Positions 52,351-64,000 of a DNA stretch of 64,000 nucleotides are shown in pieces. Positions within the stretch are counted from its first letter, which is position 1; every line of letters starts with the position of its first letter. The stretch is from Setomelanomma holmii (taxonomy: Eukaryota > Ascomycota > Dothideomycetes > Pleosporales > Phaeosphaeriaceae), in NCBI GenBank assembly GCA_010015745.1, contig ML978177.1, positions 62,001 to 126,000 of the forward strand. Reading direction: 5' to 3'. Under the pieces are notes generated by a model, which saw only the letters and a program-made list of their open reading frames with translations, made no database searches and was not told the DNA's origin. A program made the position numbers and the translations under genes.

Positions 52351-55300
52351 CGCGATATCTGTGCTGGTGATTTTGATACTTCGAGTTTGACGCGCCCACG
52401 CACAGCTACATGAATTGCCCCGCAATCCGAGACTTGGCTCAGGCTTGGCAGTTAAAATGCCTTCTACCGCTCCACCCTACAGCTGATGATCACGTGATTG
52501 GAATTATCCTCGGAGCGGAGATGAGCTGAAATAGCTCGCGATCATGACGTTCATAATCTTATTTCCATCTCACTTTCCCCTGTCCCTGCGTCTGGAGAGC
52601 TCTCCTGTGCATCCTCGTCTATCAATCGTATATGCAGCTTGTGTCCAACACAATTACACATCATTACAAGCAGACATGGTGGGTACCTCAATCAAGATTC
52701 CTCGCAGCACGACGATGCAGCCTCAGACAATATCACGATAACAAGCACGGAGCAGCATGATGTCAGTCCATGGCTGACAACCCCGGGTGAGGCCCGCGGC
52801 CGCATGTCGTATCCTTGCAGCCTTGTGGCTGTGAGCTAGGAGAGGGGCCCCGTCCCACTCCAAACACGTTCCTCTCCCACAAAGCCTCCGTGCTCACCAA
52901 GAACCAACAAGCAATAAGCTAGTGCAACGGCGGTCGAAGCTTCCGACTTATCCAGAGACCTGCAGATACGCGAATTTGACTTCCGTCAAACTATTGATTG
53001 TTGATCGGCCTTACTGCCATGCGGACATGGTCGCATCTACTAACCTCGTGCTAAGATGATCCACCTAACCGAGCCAATCCGACATCAACTACGGAGTGGC
53101 AGTTGCCGCGGCTGCATGAGGTATTGAAACATGAATCAGCTGAAAAGAAAAAGGCGCCATCAGTAATCTTTATCGCACTTAGAGCCGCACAAGGCCTTGA
53201 TCAGCGCTGCTCAGCATGGCATCAGAGGCGCGCTTGCGAGCCTTGCGTCTGCGCCCGGGACTCCTCACTATTCTCCGGTGAATATCATCGCCCAGCCTGC
53301 TCGCCGACCAAGAGATGCTGCCAGCGCACATCGACCCTCAAATCACTGCCAATCGATTTGGTCTGACGCTCATTCAGCCTGCTCTAAAATTGTCAATGGT
53401 AAGGCAGATCCCAGCCATTCGACATTTCGAGCAGTGACGCCCTGTTGTGGCCTGACTCTGAGTGAGAAGAGTGAGACCTAGATAATGAACGCTGCAGTCG
53501 CTCTTGCACTCAATCTGTGCACTCGCTCTCGTGCTGCTACCCAGAGTACGGAGATACATCGGTCTGAGATGCATGAAGGATCATGTTCGACTGTTATGCC
53601 TGTAATAGCTTGTACATGCAGGCACACCCCAACAGTTGCAGATCTGACGCTGCACATGCAACAAGGTACTTTCTTTCCAGAAACGGCTTCTAGGATTCTC
53701 TTCAAGCAGCCATTCGATATTGATCAACGTGGCGATCTGCTAGGACTTTACCTGTTTGATGCAAAGCCAGCTGTCAAACCTGAACTTTGGGAGCGATAAA
53801 CACACACTATGATGTGATCGGCGCTCGGGTACTCGGTATCTCACACGAGCTACTCCACGCCGTCACTACGCTCACGATAGGCAGATTTCTTCAAGCTGAA
53901 ATTCGCACTTTAGCCTTACGTTGCATTATGACGTTCACCAAGCGCTGTGGCTGTCTTGGGTATCGCGCGCGCAAGCCGAATACGTAGTCAGTCCAGACCC
54001 TGTACCTGCCGTATGGAGCTGGTCCATCCGTACTGTGGCTTCACCGGAAGCGCTGCGTCCCTCTCTGTCCAGCGCTCGAGTTCAGACATCAATTTGCAGC
54101 AGGACTGCAATTGCCGCACATCATGAAGTTGGGCGCAAGGACGGGACAGCGAGATTAAAGGAATGTACACAGGCATTCTTGGTCCTTCGCTCCAGGAACC
54201 ATGTTTCTGGAAACGCTTGACGAAGTTTGTGCGACGAACAAGGGCACTACCGAGCAAGACCCTCGGGGATGTATAGAATGCCTTGCAGCCTTGCATGGCC
54301 GTGCGCGATAGCAACACTGCTGGGCAGTCACGTGGAATACTCACAGCAAGGCTTGGTAATGCTCAACAACCTTGTGAACATCATTGCTCTGTGTATACGA
54401 GACCTGGCACTTGGTAGAAAGAGTGGGGAGAGGTGGACCCTGAGATGCCGTCGACCACCACGTCGGACATGCCAATGCACTGGATTAGATATTGACTTTT
54501 GCATACCTGGACACAATAGCGATGTGCTTAGGGGCGAGTGATAGCTGCTGCTGCATTTCTCTGACTCAATCCACTATGCATTTTCCATTCTGTAAAGATG
54601 ATACGATGCGAACGAGCACCTTCCTCGACCATTTGCCGAGTACTCAGTGCCGAGTTGCCCACTGCAGTCAGCTTCAGAGTGTTTCGAAGTACCTATACGA
54701 ACTTCCATGCATAGGATTGGCTGAATGCACATACAGGTACACTGTACCCAGGGCGTTCGAGGCTCTTCACGAACCGCGATAACCCTTCCTCAACCACCAG
54801 CAAGGAACCTATCTCGAACACCGTCCGACCAATCCTACAGGATCCAGCATTCACTGCAACCCATTGATTGCACAAGTACCTGGGTTAGCGAAAACCATCC
54901 GGAACCTCCTACCGACTTACCACCTCCTCGTTCACCCTCCATAACACTCGCTACTCAACAACCCCATATTACCTACCATCTCCGACCAAGAAATCCCAAT
55001 ATCACACCTCACATATACCCCCGTGAAACGAACCTCTCGTGTCCAACGGGTAGATCTACCACCAGCCCGCGGCGCCGCCCGCTCCGGCTTCTATCAAGGC
55101 AGCCGGGTCAACGGGCATCGTTGCGTTTTATGCAAGGTGATTTAGCCGCTCGCGTTCGCTTGTTGTGTTGGGACCAGGGCAGGGCAAAGCGTACCTGCAG
55201 GACCATGGGAAACACAAATTACATGCATTGTTCATAGTACTTACACGAGGAAAACAGGCGAGACGGGAGATGTGGGGACGGCGGCTAAGGGAAGGGTCGG

Positions 55301-56065
55301 GCCTGGGAAGATGGGCCTGCAGATCAGGCTCCAGTGTGTATCTTTAGAGATTGGCAAGGGGAGAGATTGGTTAGATGGACGTGGGATATGAGAAGCAAGG
55401 GGACACGGGTGTTTAGTTTAGGCAGATCCTGCACTGCAGGAGAATAGATGAAGTGGTGGGGTTGGTGCGACCTCAACAAAATGCAGGGCTGGATTATGGT
55501 TTGTGAGATCGGATAGGAGCCGATCGGATTGTGGGTAGGTGGGACAAGGGACATGGTGAGTTCTTGCGCACGAGGTTGTAGCTGGGAGTGCAAGTCACCG
55601 GAAGCCAGGGCAGAGTTTGTACAGTTTAGATAGCTTGTTACATTGCTCAAGAGGTATTACGCGTAAAGTACATACAACATGTGAATTGCGTAGAGCAAGA
55701 CATGAAATGATTAGAATATCATAAGTCCAGGCAAGCCAAGCGCTACGAAGAACTCGCCAACACAACACGCCTTCGCAGCGTTGGTGCCAACAAGCTATGA
55801 CAGGAAATACTAGACGCGAGACGAACAGCGCTGCAAAGACATACCAACACAATACGCTCGCAACGCTTTCGCTCAATAGGGAATATCGTGAGAAGAGGCA
55901 AGGACGCCATGCCAGGTATCCAGAACGCCAAACAAGCAGATGTGTATGCCCTGTGAGTATCCATACTATGCCGTAACGCCCACATCCCAAAGTTCAACCC
56001 TTGAACAAAGGAGATGAATGCAATTTGCAATGTACAGTCTATCTTCAATCGAGTCGAATAGGAAT
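52351..56065. other. Gene-poor region
   Basis: About 3.7 kb without a gene that can be supported. Scattered short ORFs on both strands (53103-55990) have no motifs. It separates the housekeeping block from the polyketide synthase. Confidence 0.5.
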
Positions 56066-59000
56066 TCATAGCTTCAAACCCTTCTTGATGAGCTGGCCTA
56101 GTGTAGCACCCTGATGAATCGTTAGTATTGAATCTCAATGTGGGTAGTTGTGTCGAAGACTTACATGTTCACCCTTCATCATCGTGAAATGGTTTCCACC
56201 CATGACCGCGTACTCAAAGTTCTCCTTGGGCAGCAATTGCGCCCAACCATTATCATCGAAGACCGTTCGGTTGTTCAACAACCACTTCATAGGCGCCGGA
56301 TCCTCGCCCTCACCTGGTGGTGGGCGCGGGTCATCTGGATTCGGGCACACGCCGTCTGTGCACCAGATTGCCAGCACCGGAGGAGCGATCTTAGGATCCA
56401 TGGGCATCGGGTCGTAGTCCTTGAGGTTCTGGATCGCAGACGCGAAATGTGGGAGGAGCCAAGATGGTGTACCACCTGGCTTGCCAGTGCCGAGAAGACC
56501 TATTTGGTCGAAGAAGATGTGCAGACGTGCGGGAAGAGGGTCGAGAGCGACGGGACAAGGCGCATCGATGAGGACGAGAGACTCGACCTGCTCACCTGCG
56601 TTGACGAGCTGCATGGCGACTTCGTAGGCCATGACACCACCGGCAGACCAGCCGCCGATCAGATAAGGGCCCTCTGGTTGACGACGCTTAATCTCGTTGA
56701 GGTAGATGGCTGCGACGCCTTCGACACCACAGCTCCACTTCTCCGGACACTTCATGAATGGGCAGTTGAGGCCATAGACAGCCATGTCTGGGCTGATGTT
56801 CGGGATGCTGATGTACGATGTAGCGGATCCCGAGCCATCAGGGACCAGGAAGAATTTCTTGGTTGCAACCTTTGGGTTACCCTGGAGGAGAACGGAGTTG
56901 GAAGGTGGCATACTAGAGACATCGATGACCTTAGCGAGCTTCTTGTTCACCTCAGCGAGCTGAGGAGCTTTGGAGGATGTTTTTGTAGCAACCTTCGCGG
57001 ACACTTTGATCTGCTCCTTCGGCTTGGGGCGCATACCAAGAGCAGTCTCGATGTCTTTGATAGTAACATTGACGGTAAGAAAGTCAGCCGGGAGATCCTG
57101 ACCAGTGGCCTCGCGCATAGATCCAAGGATGGTGAGCGACATGAGGGAGTCCATGCCAATGTCTGTGAGGTCGAGATCATCAGTGATCTCAGACACATCG
57201 ACACCCATTTCCTCGGCGACAAGCTTGCGTGCAACAGATGCTTCGCCTTCGACGACTTGGCTAGTGACCTTGACTTCGATTTCGTCGTCGTGGACGCTGG
57301 GAGCAGAGCTGGCAGGAGTACTGCTAGAAGCCTCATACGGGGTGGAAGCATCAGATGGCTCATCAGTCGTGTCAGACGAGTCATCATCGTCAACAACTAC
57401 AGCACCTCCATCATACTGCGCAAAGTGCTTCTTCAACTCACCAACAGTTGGGCAATCGGTGAAGAGCGAAGATGGGATATCCATATCAAGCTCCTCACGG
57501 AACCTAGCAGAGATGGTCAAGGAGAGAAGCGAGTCAACACCGAGGTTCTCGAATGCGGCCTCCTCGACCAGCTCGGACATGTCGACATCGATCTCCTCAG
57601 CGACGATCTTCATGACCTTGGCGGTGACACCGGTGTTGGCTGGCTTAGCAGCCTTCGCAACCTTGACAGCCTTGGTGATGGCCTTTGCGACGGTCTTCGC
57701 AGCTTTGACTGGGACCGGGGCGGCCTTGATGGGAGCTGCCGGAAGTGCCTTGGCGATCGGCTTAGGCGCAGGCTTAGCGGCACCAGCTGCAGCCTTCGAA
57801 CCGGCAGGCGGCATCATGATGTTGAGCGCGCGGCGGGGGATATTCTGGAACTTCAGGCCCATGACCATGCCAATAATCTCCTCACCCTCAAGAATGTACA
57901 CATCGCCGACGGAGATGTTGCCTGGAGCAGGCTGCATGCGCACATAAGAGCGGTACTTTTTCTCAGGCGAGAGCGGCTTGGAGATCTTAATGGAACCCCA
58001 GCCGTGGGAGATGTAGACCGAGTTCTCAGAGTCGAGGTGGTCCGAGGCATTGACAATGAAGCCCGAAAGATGAGCCAAACTGTCGATCCAGTAGGGCGAG
58101 GTATGGAAGGTACCATCGGCAGCAGTAGTCTGGAATTTGACAGACGCAGTAGCCTCGGTCTGCTTACCATCGAGAATGACCTCCTCCATACCGCGGTAGT
58201 TGTCGGCATAGGTGACGAGAGCCTTGAACAACTTGTAGGCCATGCCACGAAGGACCTTGTGGGCCGCGCCAGTCTCGAGCTTCTGCTTGAGAACATCGAT
58301 CTGGCTTTGTACCATATACTGAATGCGGCCCCATTCTTCCTTCCAGGCGTTCATATCCTCGTACTTGACAAGACCAGCGGCGTGCTCAGCGTACACCTTC
58401 TTGCCGTCGGCAGTGACAGTGCGGAACTTGAACTCGACATGGTTCAGCTCAAGATCGGCAGTAGCCTCAATTTGCAAGTGTTGCCCGCCAGCAGGTGCGG
58501 GGTATTGAGGAATCAATGTCTTGGTAACCTCCATAGCGGCAACGTTGAGACCAGGAGTAGCCATGCCAGGACGCAGCTGCTGGTAGAGATAGTCGGCGAT
58601 GGTCATGCACTGATCCGCATAGAGCGAAGATGGCGTGAGTGGAGTGCCGTTGACAGCATGGCCAGTGATCGTAGCCTTTAGCTGAGGATCGGACAGGTCA
58701 GACTGTACAATCACGGTGCCGGAGTTGGCGTGCAGCTCCTCGCGAACGACTTTGTGGCAAGAAGTCGTCTTGAGCTTGGACTCAATCTCGACGGGAGCCT
58801 CCTCAATGGCCTTGACGGGCGCAGCCTGCACAACTTCACCCTTTGTAAGAGTCCAATTGTTGTGATAATCAAGCCAGTAGCGCTTGCTGTCGAAGGCGTA
58901 CGTCGGCAGAGTATACATCTCGTGCGCGTCGTTGAAGAGCCTGTGGTACTCGTTGAAGTCGATATAGACACCTGCCAAGAAGAGGGTGGCCATGGTGTTG

Positions 59001-62000
59001 CTGAGTGTCTTCCAGGGATCTTCGTTCCGGCGAAGAGAACCGGCAATGACAGAGGCGCCGAGGCTGGATTTGACCATGCCGCTACAAACGGGGTGAGCAC
59101 CAATCTCGAGCCATGCAGTTTTTGCATCGAAGAGCTTCTCTTCTTGGCCAGCGTTCAAGGCAGTCCAGAAGTTGACGGTCTCGCGAGCATGGCGTGCCAG
59201 ATAGTCTGGTCCAATGATTCCAGCCTCGCGAATGATCTCTCCGGTCAAGGGAGACATTACGGGAACCTCGGGCTTGCTAAAGATGACCGACGAAGCAACA
59301 GCCTTGAACTTCTCAAGGATGGGCTCGACTTGCGCGGAGTGGAAAGCGAAGGGCACATTGAGCTTGGTGGCCTTGAATCCCTTTCCAGAAAGGTGCTCGC
59401 TGGTAGATTCGACAACTTGAACAGTGCCGCAAAGAACAGTCTCTTCAGGGCCGTTCATGCAGGCAATCTCCGTCATCTTGTCGCCAAGGGCAGCCTTGAT
59501 GGACTCAGCACTACCCTTCACTGCAAGCATACCGTGAGTGTTGGCGGTGCACTCCTGCTCGAGCAGCTCAGCGCGGCGGCCAACAAGGAGAACCATGTCG
59601 CTGGCAGAGATGACACCAGCAACGTGAAGTGCAGCATACTCGCCGAGGCTGTGGCCAACAACAGCAGTAGGAGTGATACCCCACGAAGCCCACATGCGAG
59701 CCAATGCAACTTGGATGCAGGACATGCCGAGCTGCACAACAACTGGAGAGAGGGTAGCGACATCAGTGCCAGTGAGCAGAGGCAAGAATGATGGCAAGCA
59801 GTGGAGGCGTGCAACATTGTCGAGCTGGTCGATGTCGGCCTTGAAGGTATCCAGCTGCTCGTACAGCTTTTGGCCAAGTCCCGTGTACTGTGATCCTTGA
59901 CCTGTGAAGGTGAATGCAGTCTTGGTGGGAACCATTGGCAGGGGGCTATAGGTGTCCTTCAGTTGAGCTTGCAATGCGTCCTTGACTTTGGACATTTCAG
60001 CGACGCAGATAGCCACACGGTAGTTGTGCTGGATGCGACGGGCTGTTATAGTGTATGCCAAGCTGGGCAGGGTAGTCTCTGGATTCTGGTCGATGAATTC
60101 CATGAGGTTGTTGATGTTCTTCTTCAGAGATGCGATGGATCTTGCGGTGACTGTGATAGTGTGCATAGTTCGCGGGTCGATAGTCTTGGGAGCCTGAGGC
60201 AGTGGCGCATCCTCAATGATGAGAGAAGTGTTGCCACCTGCAGCAGAGAAGTTGTTTAAGAAGATCTTGCGCTTCTCAGCACCATTGCGCGGCCAGGCCA
60301 CTTGCTTCGTGGAGATGTGGACGTTGCGCTGACCCAAATCCTTGGGGAAAGTCTTATTCATGACGCCCTTGATGCCAACGTTGGCAGGAATGGCGTTCTT
60401 CTTCATCATCATCAAAACCTTGACAAGGGAGTTGATACCTGAAGCAGCCTCTCCGTGGCCAATATTGGCTTTGATAGCGCCGAGATGCAGAGTCTCCTCC
60501 GGTTTGCGTTGACGGTGACGTGGAGCGAAGGCGTTGGTGACGGAAGTCATCTCAATGCCATCACCAGCTTGCGTACCAGTACCATGCATTTCGACGTAGG
60601 AGATCTCATGGGCATCGACACCTGCCTTTGCGAGGACCCTGTTGTAGAGGAACTCTTGGGCGCCAGCATGAGGGTGGGTGATTGACACAGCCTCGGCAGA
60701 ATGGTTGGTGGCAGCTCCAAGAATGCATCCAAGAATATTATCCTTGTCGGCGACGGCGTCTTCGTAACGCTTCAAGACGACGGAGCCGCATCCATCGCCA
60801 CGGCAGTAGCCATCAGCATCATTGTCGTAGGTCTTGCAGCTGCCCGTCTTGGACAAGAACTGGCCCTTGCTAAGACCAGAAAAAATGTCCGGGTTGGTCA
60901 GGACATTCAGGCCACCGGCGCAGGCGGTGTCGCAGTCGCCAGCCCAGAGGGAGGTGCAAGCCAGCTGGATAGCAGCGAGAGAGGACGAGCAGGCGGTATC
61001 AATGCTATAGGACGGGCCGGAAAACTTGAAATAGTAGTTTATCCGGCCCGGCGCAAAAGCCCGGACACCACCGGTAATGAAGTAAGTGTCGATGTTCTCG
61101 GCAGCATTGATTTCACGCCAATCATCTGACGTTTGTCCATAGAAGGTTCCGATGCGGTGTAGTTTGGTCGATGGGGTACGGTTGGGAACATAGCCAGACA
61201 TCTCGAGGGCTTCGTAAGCCGTGGTCAGTGCAAGACGACCCATAGGGTCAGTCTGGGCAGCCTCACGTGGCGACATATTGAAGAAACGCGGGTCGAATAG
61301 ACCAGGTTCGTCAATGAAGCAGCCATATGGTGTGTGGGTTTTGTTCTTTCCCTTACCGGAAGGATCGCAATGGGCTTTGGCGTCGAACCGGTCAGCTGGA
61401 ACCTCACGATGCACGTCAAGACCCTTTTCGAGTAGCTCCCAGAGCTTCTCAGGGCTGGCTGCACCTGGGAAACGACCAGACATGCCAACAATAGCGATTT
61501 TGTCGTTTTGGGTGCGTCCACGTGTTGCATCGATTGTCGCGCACCAGATGGACTGATCGCGAATTGATACATGGCTCTGGCCGCCCGACTTCAGCGCGGA
61601 AGCAAGGCTGTTGGCAATGTTGGTGACGCCCACGGCGGTGATGGTGCACTCTGGGCTGCCTGCCGCAGTCACCTGAGACACAACTTCACCTAGGAGATTG
61701 TCCCATCGCACAGGCTCGAGCAAAATCTCGCTGAGCGAAACCTGCACTAAGTCAAGCGTGCCTGTCGTAGTCTGGCATTTGCCTTTGGTCGCAGAATGTA
61801 TCAAAGCGAGCGGGCTGAACTGTTGGAAGTGTCGCGTGGCATCCTTGTCGAGAATGCGGTCGATGTCGGCTTGATTGTAGATGTGCGGTGCGTGGTACGG
61901 GGCGTATACAGGAATAGGAACGCGAGTAGTCTTCTTGAACGACTCAACTTCCTCGAACAGGCGTTTCGTGGTCGATGGTGGCCCGCTAATGGTCAGAGCC

Positions 62001-62662
62001 ATGGTGCTAACGGCGCTAATGTACGCATGTGCCGAAGTGGGGATCTGTCGCTCATCGTGAAACTCAGCGAGCAGGTTTTTGGCATCTTGCTCTGATACAT
62101 TGGTCACAATGGTGGACCATGGGTGGTTCGTGTGGGTCGCGTGCTCAAGCGCGTCCTTCGCAGCACCTACACACGAGCCCACGCGAAATGCAATCCGGAC
62201 TGCCTCAGTTGCAAGTGGAAGCAATTCGCTCAACGATCGCGCTGATGCGACCACGGATGCCGCGAGGAGACCGGTGCAAAGACCGACAATCCTGGTGTTG
62301 GCAGGGTTTGGCAGTTCCGACGGGTTCTCGGCGAAGTACCTGCAAAGTCAGTGACGTCGGTCATCCGCGCCCAGAGTTACATACCCAATGTAGTGTGATA
62401 GTTGGGCGATGGTAACCATGCAGCTTTCCACTTGAGGTACCTTGGTCCCTTTGCTGTAGTACGCTTCCACGAGATCCCATGTAGTTAGAAAGTCCGGGAT
62501 CTTATCGCGCTGAGTACGTGGTAGTTTCTGAACCTCATCACGGAGCACAACGCTGACTCTGTCGAGGAATGTCGTAAGGGTGGCGTTGTTCTTCCATGTG
62601 CAAGCCTTTCGCAAGAGTGGGTACTGGTCGGCAGTCTGGTCTCCGAAGATGAGAAGATTCAT
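56066..62662 (-). CDS. PKS1: Non-reducing polyketide synthase, SAT-KS-AT-PT-ACP-ACP-TE (melanin type)
   Basis: Three exons, 62662-62385, 62339-56165 and 56110-56066, encode 2165 residues. Domains: SAT (about 1-360, Cys114 in GLCTG), KS (about 372-800, Cys543 in DTACSSS, His678, His721), AT (about 900-1220, Ser990 in GHSLG), product template (His1320 in TGHAVNG, Asp1512 in WIDSL), ACP1 (Ser1696, GVDSLLSL), ACP2 (Ser1824, GMDSLMSL) and a Claisen-cyclase-type TE (Ser1991 in GGWSAGG, His2143 in GGNHFTMM). All catalytic residues I can check are present. The order, length and double ACP match tetrahydroxynaphthalene/YWA1 synthases (PKS1, WA, Alb1). The likely product is 1,3,6,8-tetrahydroxynaphthalene for DHN melanin; YWA1 or a related naphthopyrone is the alternative. 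A long Ala/Pro/Lys linker precedes ACP1. The last intron has GTAAGT and TACTAAC. Confidence 0.95.
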
Positions 62663-64000
62663 GGTGGCGGTTGATGTGTTTAGGTGGGGTTGATATATTG
62701 TTTGATAAGATGGACCAAGGATGCCAACTAGGCGAATGAACCTCAACTAAAAGGTTCGCGAGTGGAGAGCTTGGTGGTGAGCCTCCTGAATATGACGAGG
62801 TTGCAGCGTACTAGGGACGAAGGTGTTGGACTTCGTCGTAGTATGAGGATCCTCTTGGTGGTTGGGTCTTGAGGCTGGGAGGGCAAGGTAGTGACCCACG
62901 GTACTGGTGAAGTAGAAAGTTTGGGAATGGGACAGAACGATCTTGGGGGATTATCGGTACCCTATATTTGTAGGGGGAAAGTGGCAGTGATAGGCATCAG
63001 AAATCAAAATGGTGGCCTGGGCGTGGATCGCACGATGACAAGCACAGTACGTCCCGGATCTGTGACAGCCCATGTACTGCGGAACGATGTACTGCATCAA
63101 CATTATTGACGTGAGAGCGAGAGTGGAGCGCGGACTATGCCTGTTCTTGGAATGGTGCCGCCATAGTTCCGAGAATTGATGGCGTGCAGAAGCCGGGCGC
63201 GTTTCCGAGTAAGCTTCCATGCTATTGATAGATGGCGCCTGCTAGGCTCGTCGACCAACTGCTAAGGTGTAAAGGCAATGCGTTACGAATGATAACGAAG
63301 ATGAGACGTGGGGACCTGAATTGCAAGGGCGCTGTCTCAAAGTGGGCTTAACTCGATCGGATCCCCTCTCCTTGGCCGGACATGATTGACATAACGTCCG
63401 AGTGTTCACTTTTAATTACAGCCTTTACCAGGCGAATTGGGGCTTAGATTGCTGCAGACAGCTCGAATAGATTACGGCGGAGTCGGGGAGCGACAGTCGA
63501 GTTGTTCGGTAGACATGTTCTCCAGGGTCTTACACGATGCGACTACGACGCACCAAGGCGAGTGCCATTCCCGCAAAAGGAGCCCAACACGAGCTTCCAT
63601 GTGTTTGACACCACAAGTTTGGGATCAACTTGCATTCGTCGTGGTAATTGTTGCCTTACCGACGTGGTGTAGCAGCCCGCGAGATGCCGTGCCCCAGCCG
63701 CAGTCTATGAGCCAAGACCTGAGATGGGCCGGATAACATATCTGTGACGCAGTGATCTCAGTCAGCTCTTCTCCATACACTGTGTAGCCACAGCGTTAAT
63801 AGCGTCGAACAAGCTTCTGGAGACCCCGCTCGGAAGGGCCACCTGCAAGACCATGATGGCAGCTGAAGGTTGGCACAAGGCGTGGTCCACATTTCGGGTC
63901 TTTGGATGCCGTAGATGGACCTCAGAGGATCTTAATGATCAGCGAGCGCCATGGGTGCGGGCGAACCGCTTTCGGACAGATGCAATACGAGGTCAAGCGA
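62663..64000. other. 5' flank of the polyketide synthase gene
   Basis: About 1.3 kb to the window end with no supported gene. A TATAT sequence at about 62693-62698 lies some 33 bp before the PKS ATG. No melanin regulator or reductase gene starts here. Confidence 0.5.

Noticed and set aside
53103..55237. Several short ORFs on the plus strand
   Set aside because: No consistent codon pattern, motifs or splicing; ORFs overlap on both strands as expected by chance.
56138..58681. 847-codon ORF on the plus strand
   Set aside because: It lies exactly antisense to the conserved TE, ACP and PT regions of the polyketide synthase and has no motifs; it is open because of the codon bias of the PKS.
58730..59791. 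353-codon ORF on the plus strand
   Set aside because: Antisense shadow of the PKS AT and linker region.
1..64000. CRISPR arrays, bacterial operons or prophage features
   Set aside because: The window is eukaryotic; no regularly spaced repeats of this kind are present.

Overview
This window is nuclear DNA of a filamentous ascomycete (Pezizomycotina, most likely Dothideomycetes). The evidence is many short GT-AG introns (about 44-160 nt) with CTAAC or TACTAAT-like branch sites, a conidiation-specific (con-10 type) gene, a melanin-type non-reducing polyketide synthase, an expanded family of BTB proteins, and pseudogenes and a transposon whose stop codons look like C-to-T / G-to-A changes, as expected from RIP. 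No organism name can be read from the sequence.

Layout. 1-5 kb: the 3' end of a PP28/PDAP1-like gene, an HNH-type gene, a broken BTB gene and a four-exon EthD-domain gene. 5-9.4 kb: a second BTB gene (minus), uracil-DNA glycosylase (minus) and a divergent con-10-like gene. 9.7-12.2 kb: a tandem pair of unrecognised cysteine-rich genes, the first broken by stops. 12.2-15 kb: a weak membrane ORF and an FBXO21-like F-box protein (minus). 15.7-23 kb: a Sec14-like protein, a single-pass membrane protein with one in-frame TGA, and an MFS sugar transporter (minus). 23-30.7 kb: gene-poor, with a BTB pseudogene, another BTB gene and a 40-N assembly gap. 30.7-38 kb: prenylcysteine oxidase, a two-HTH protein, a mitochondrial flavin-reductase-like protein (minus) and mitoribosomal bL31m. 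38-44.3 kb: a disordered basic protein, a degraded relative-like region, and an ankyrin-repeat gene split by a complete but RIP-like-mutated pogo/Fot1 element. 45-52.4 kb: FMP25, COG3 and prefoldin subunit 3. 56-62.7 kb: a complete SAT-KS-AT-PT-ACP-ACP-TE polyketide synthase, probably for DHN melanin.

The genes do not form one pathway. Housekeeping genes (UNG, bL31m, COG3, prefoldin, FMP25) alternate with fast-evolving accessory pieces (BTB family, cysteine-rich pair, ankyrin gene with transposon). The PKS stands alone: no reductase, dehydratase or regulator of the melanin pathway is visible within the 10 kb to its left or the 1.3 kb to its right.

The most notable observations are the cysteine-rich tandem pair, the clean insertion of a pogo element at a TA inside a homogenised ankyrin array, and the recurring pattern of single in-frame stops (CAG/CAA to TAG/TAA, TGG to TAG) in otherwise intact frames. 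Gene models were built by hand from reading frames and splice signals; intron borders were checked for phase, but no database search was possible.
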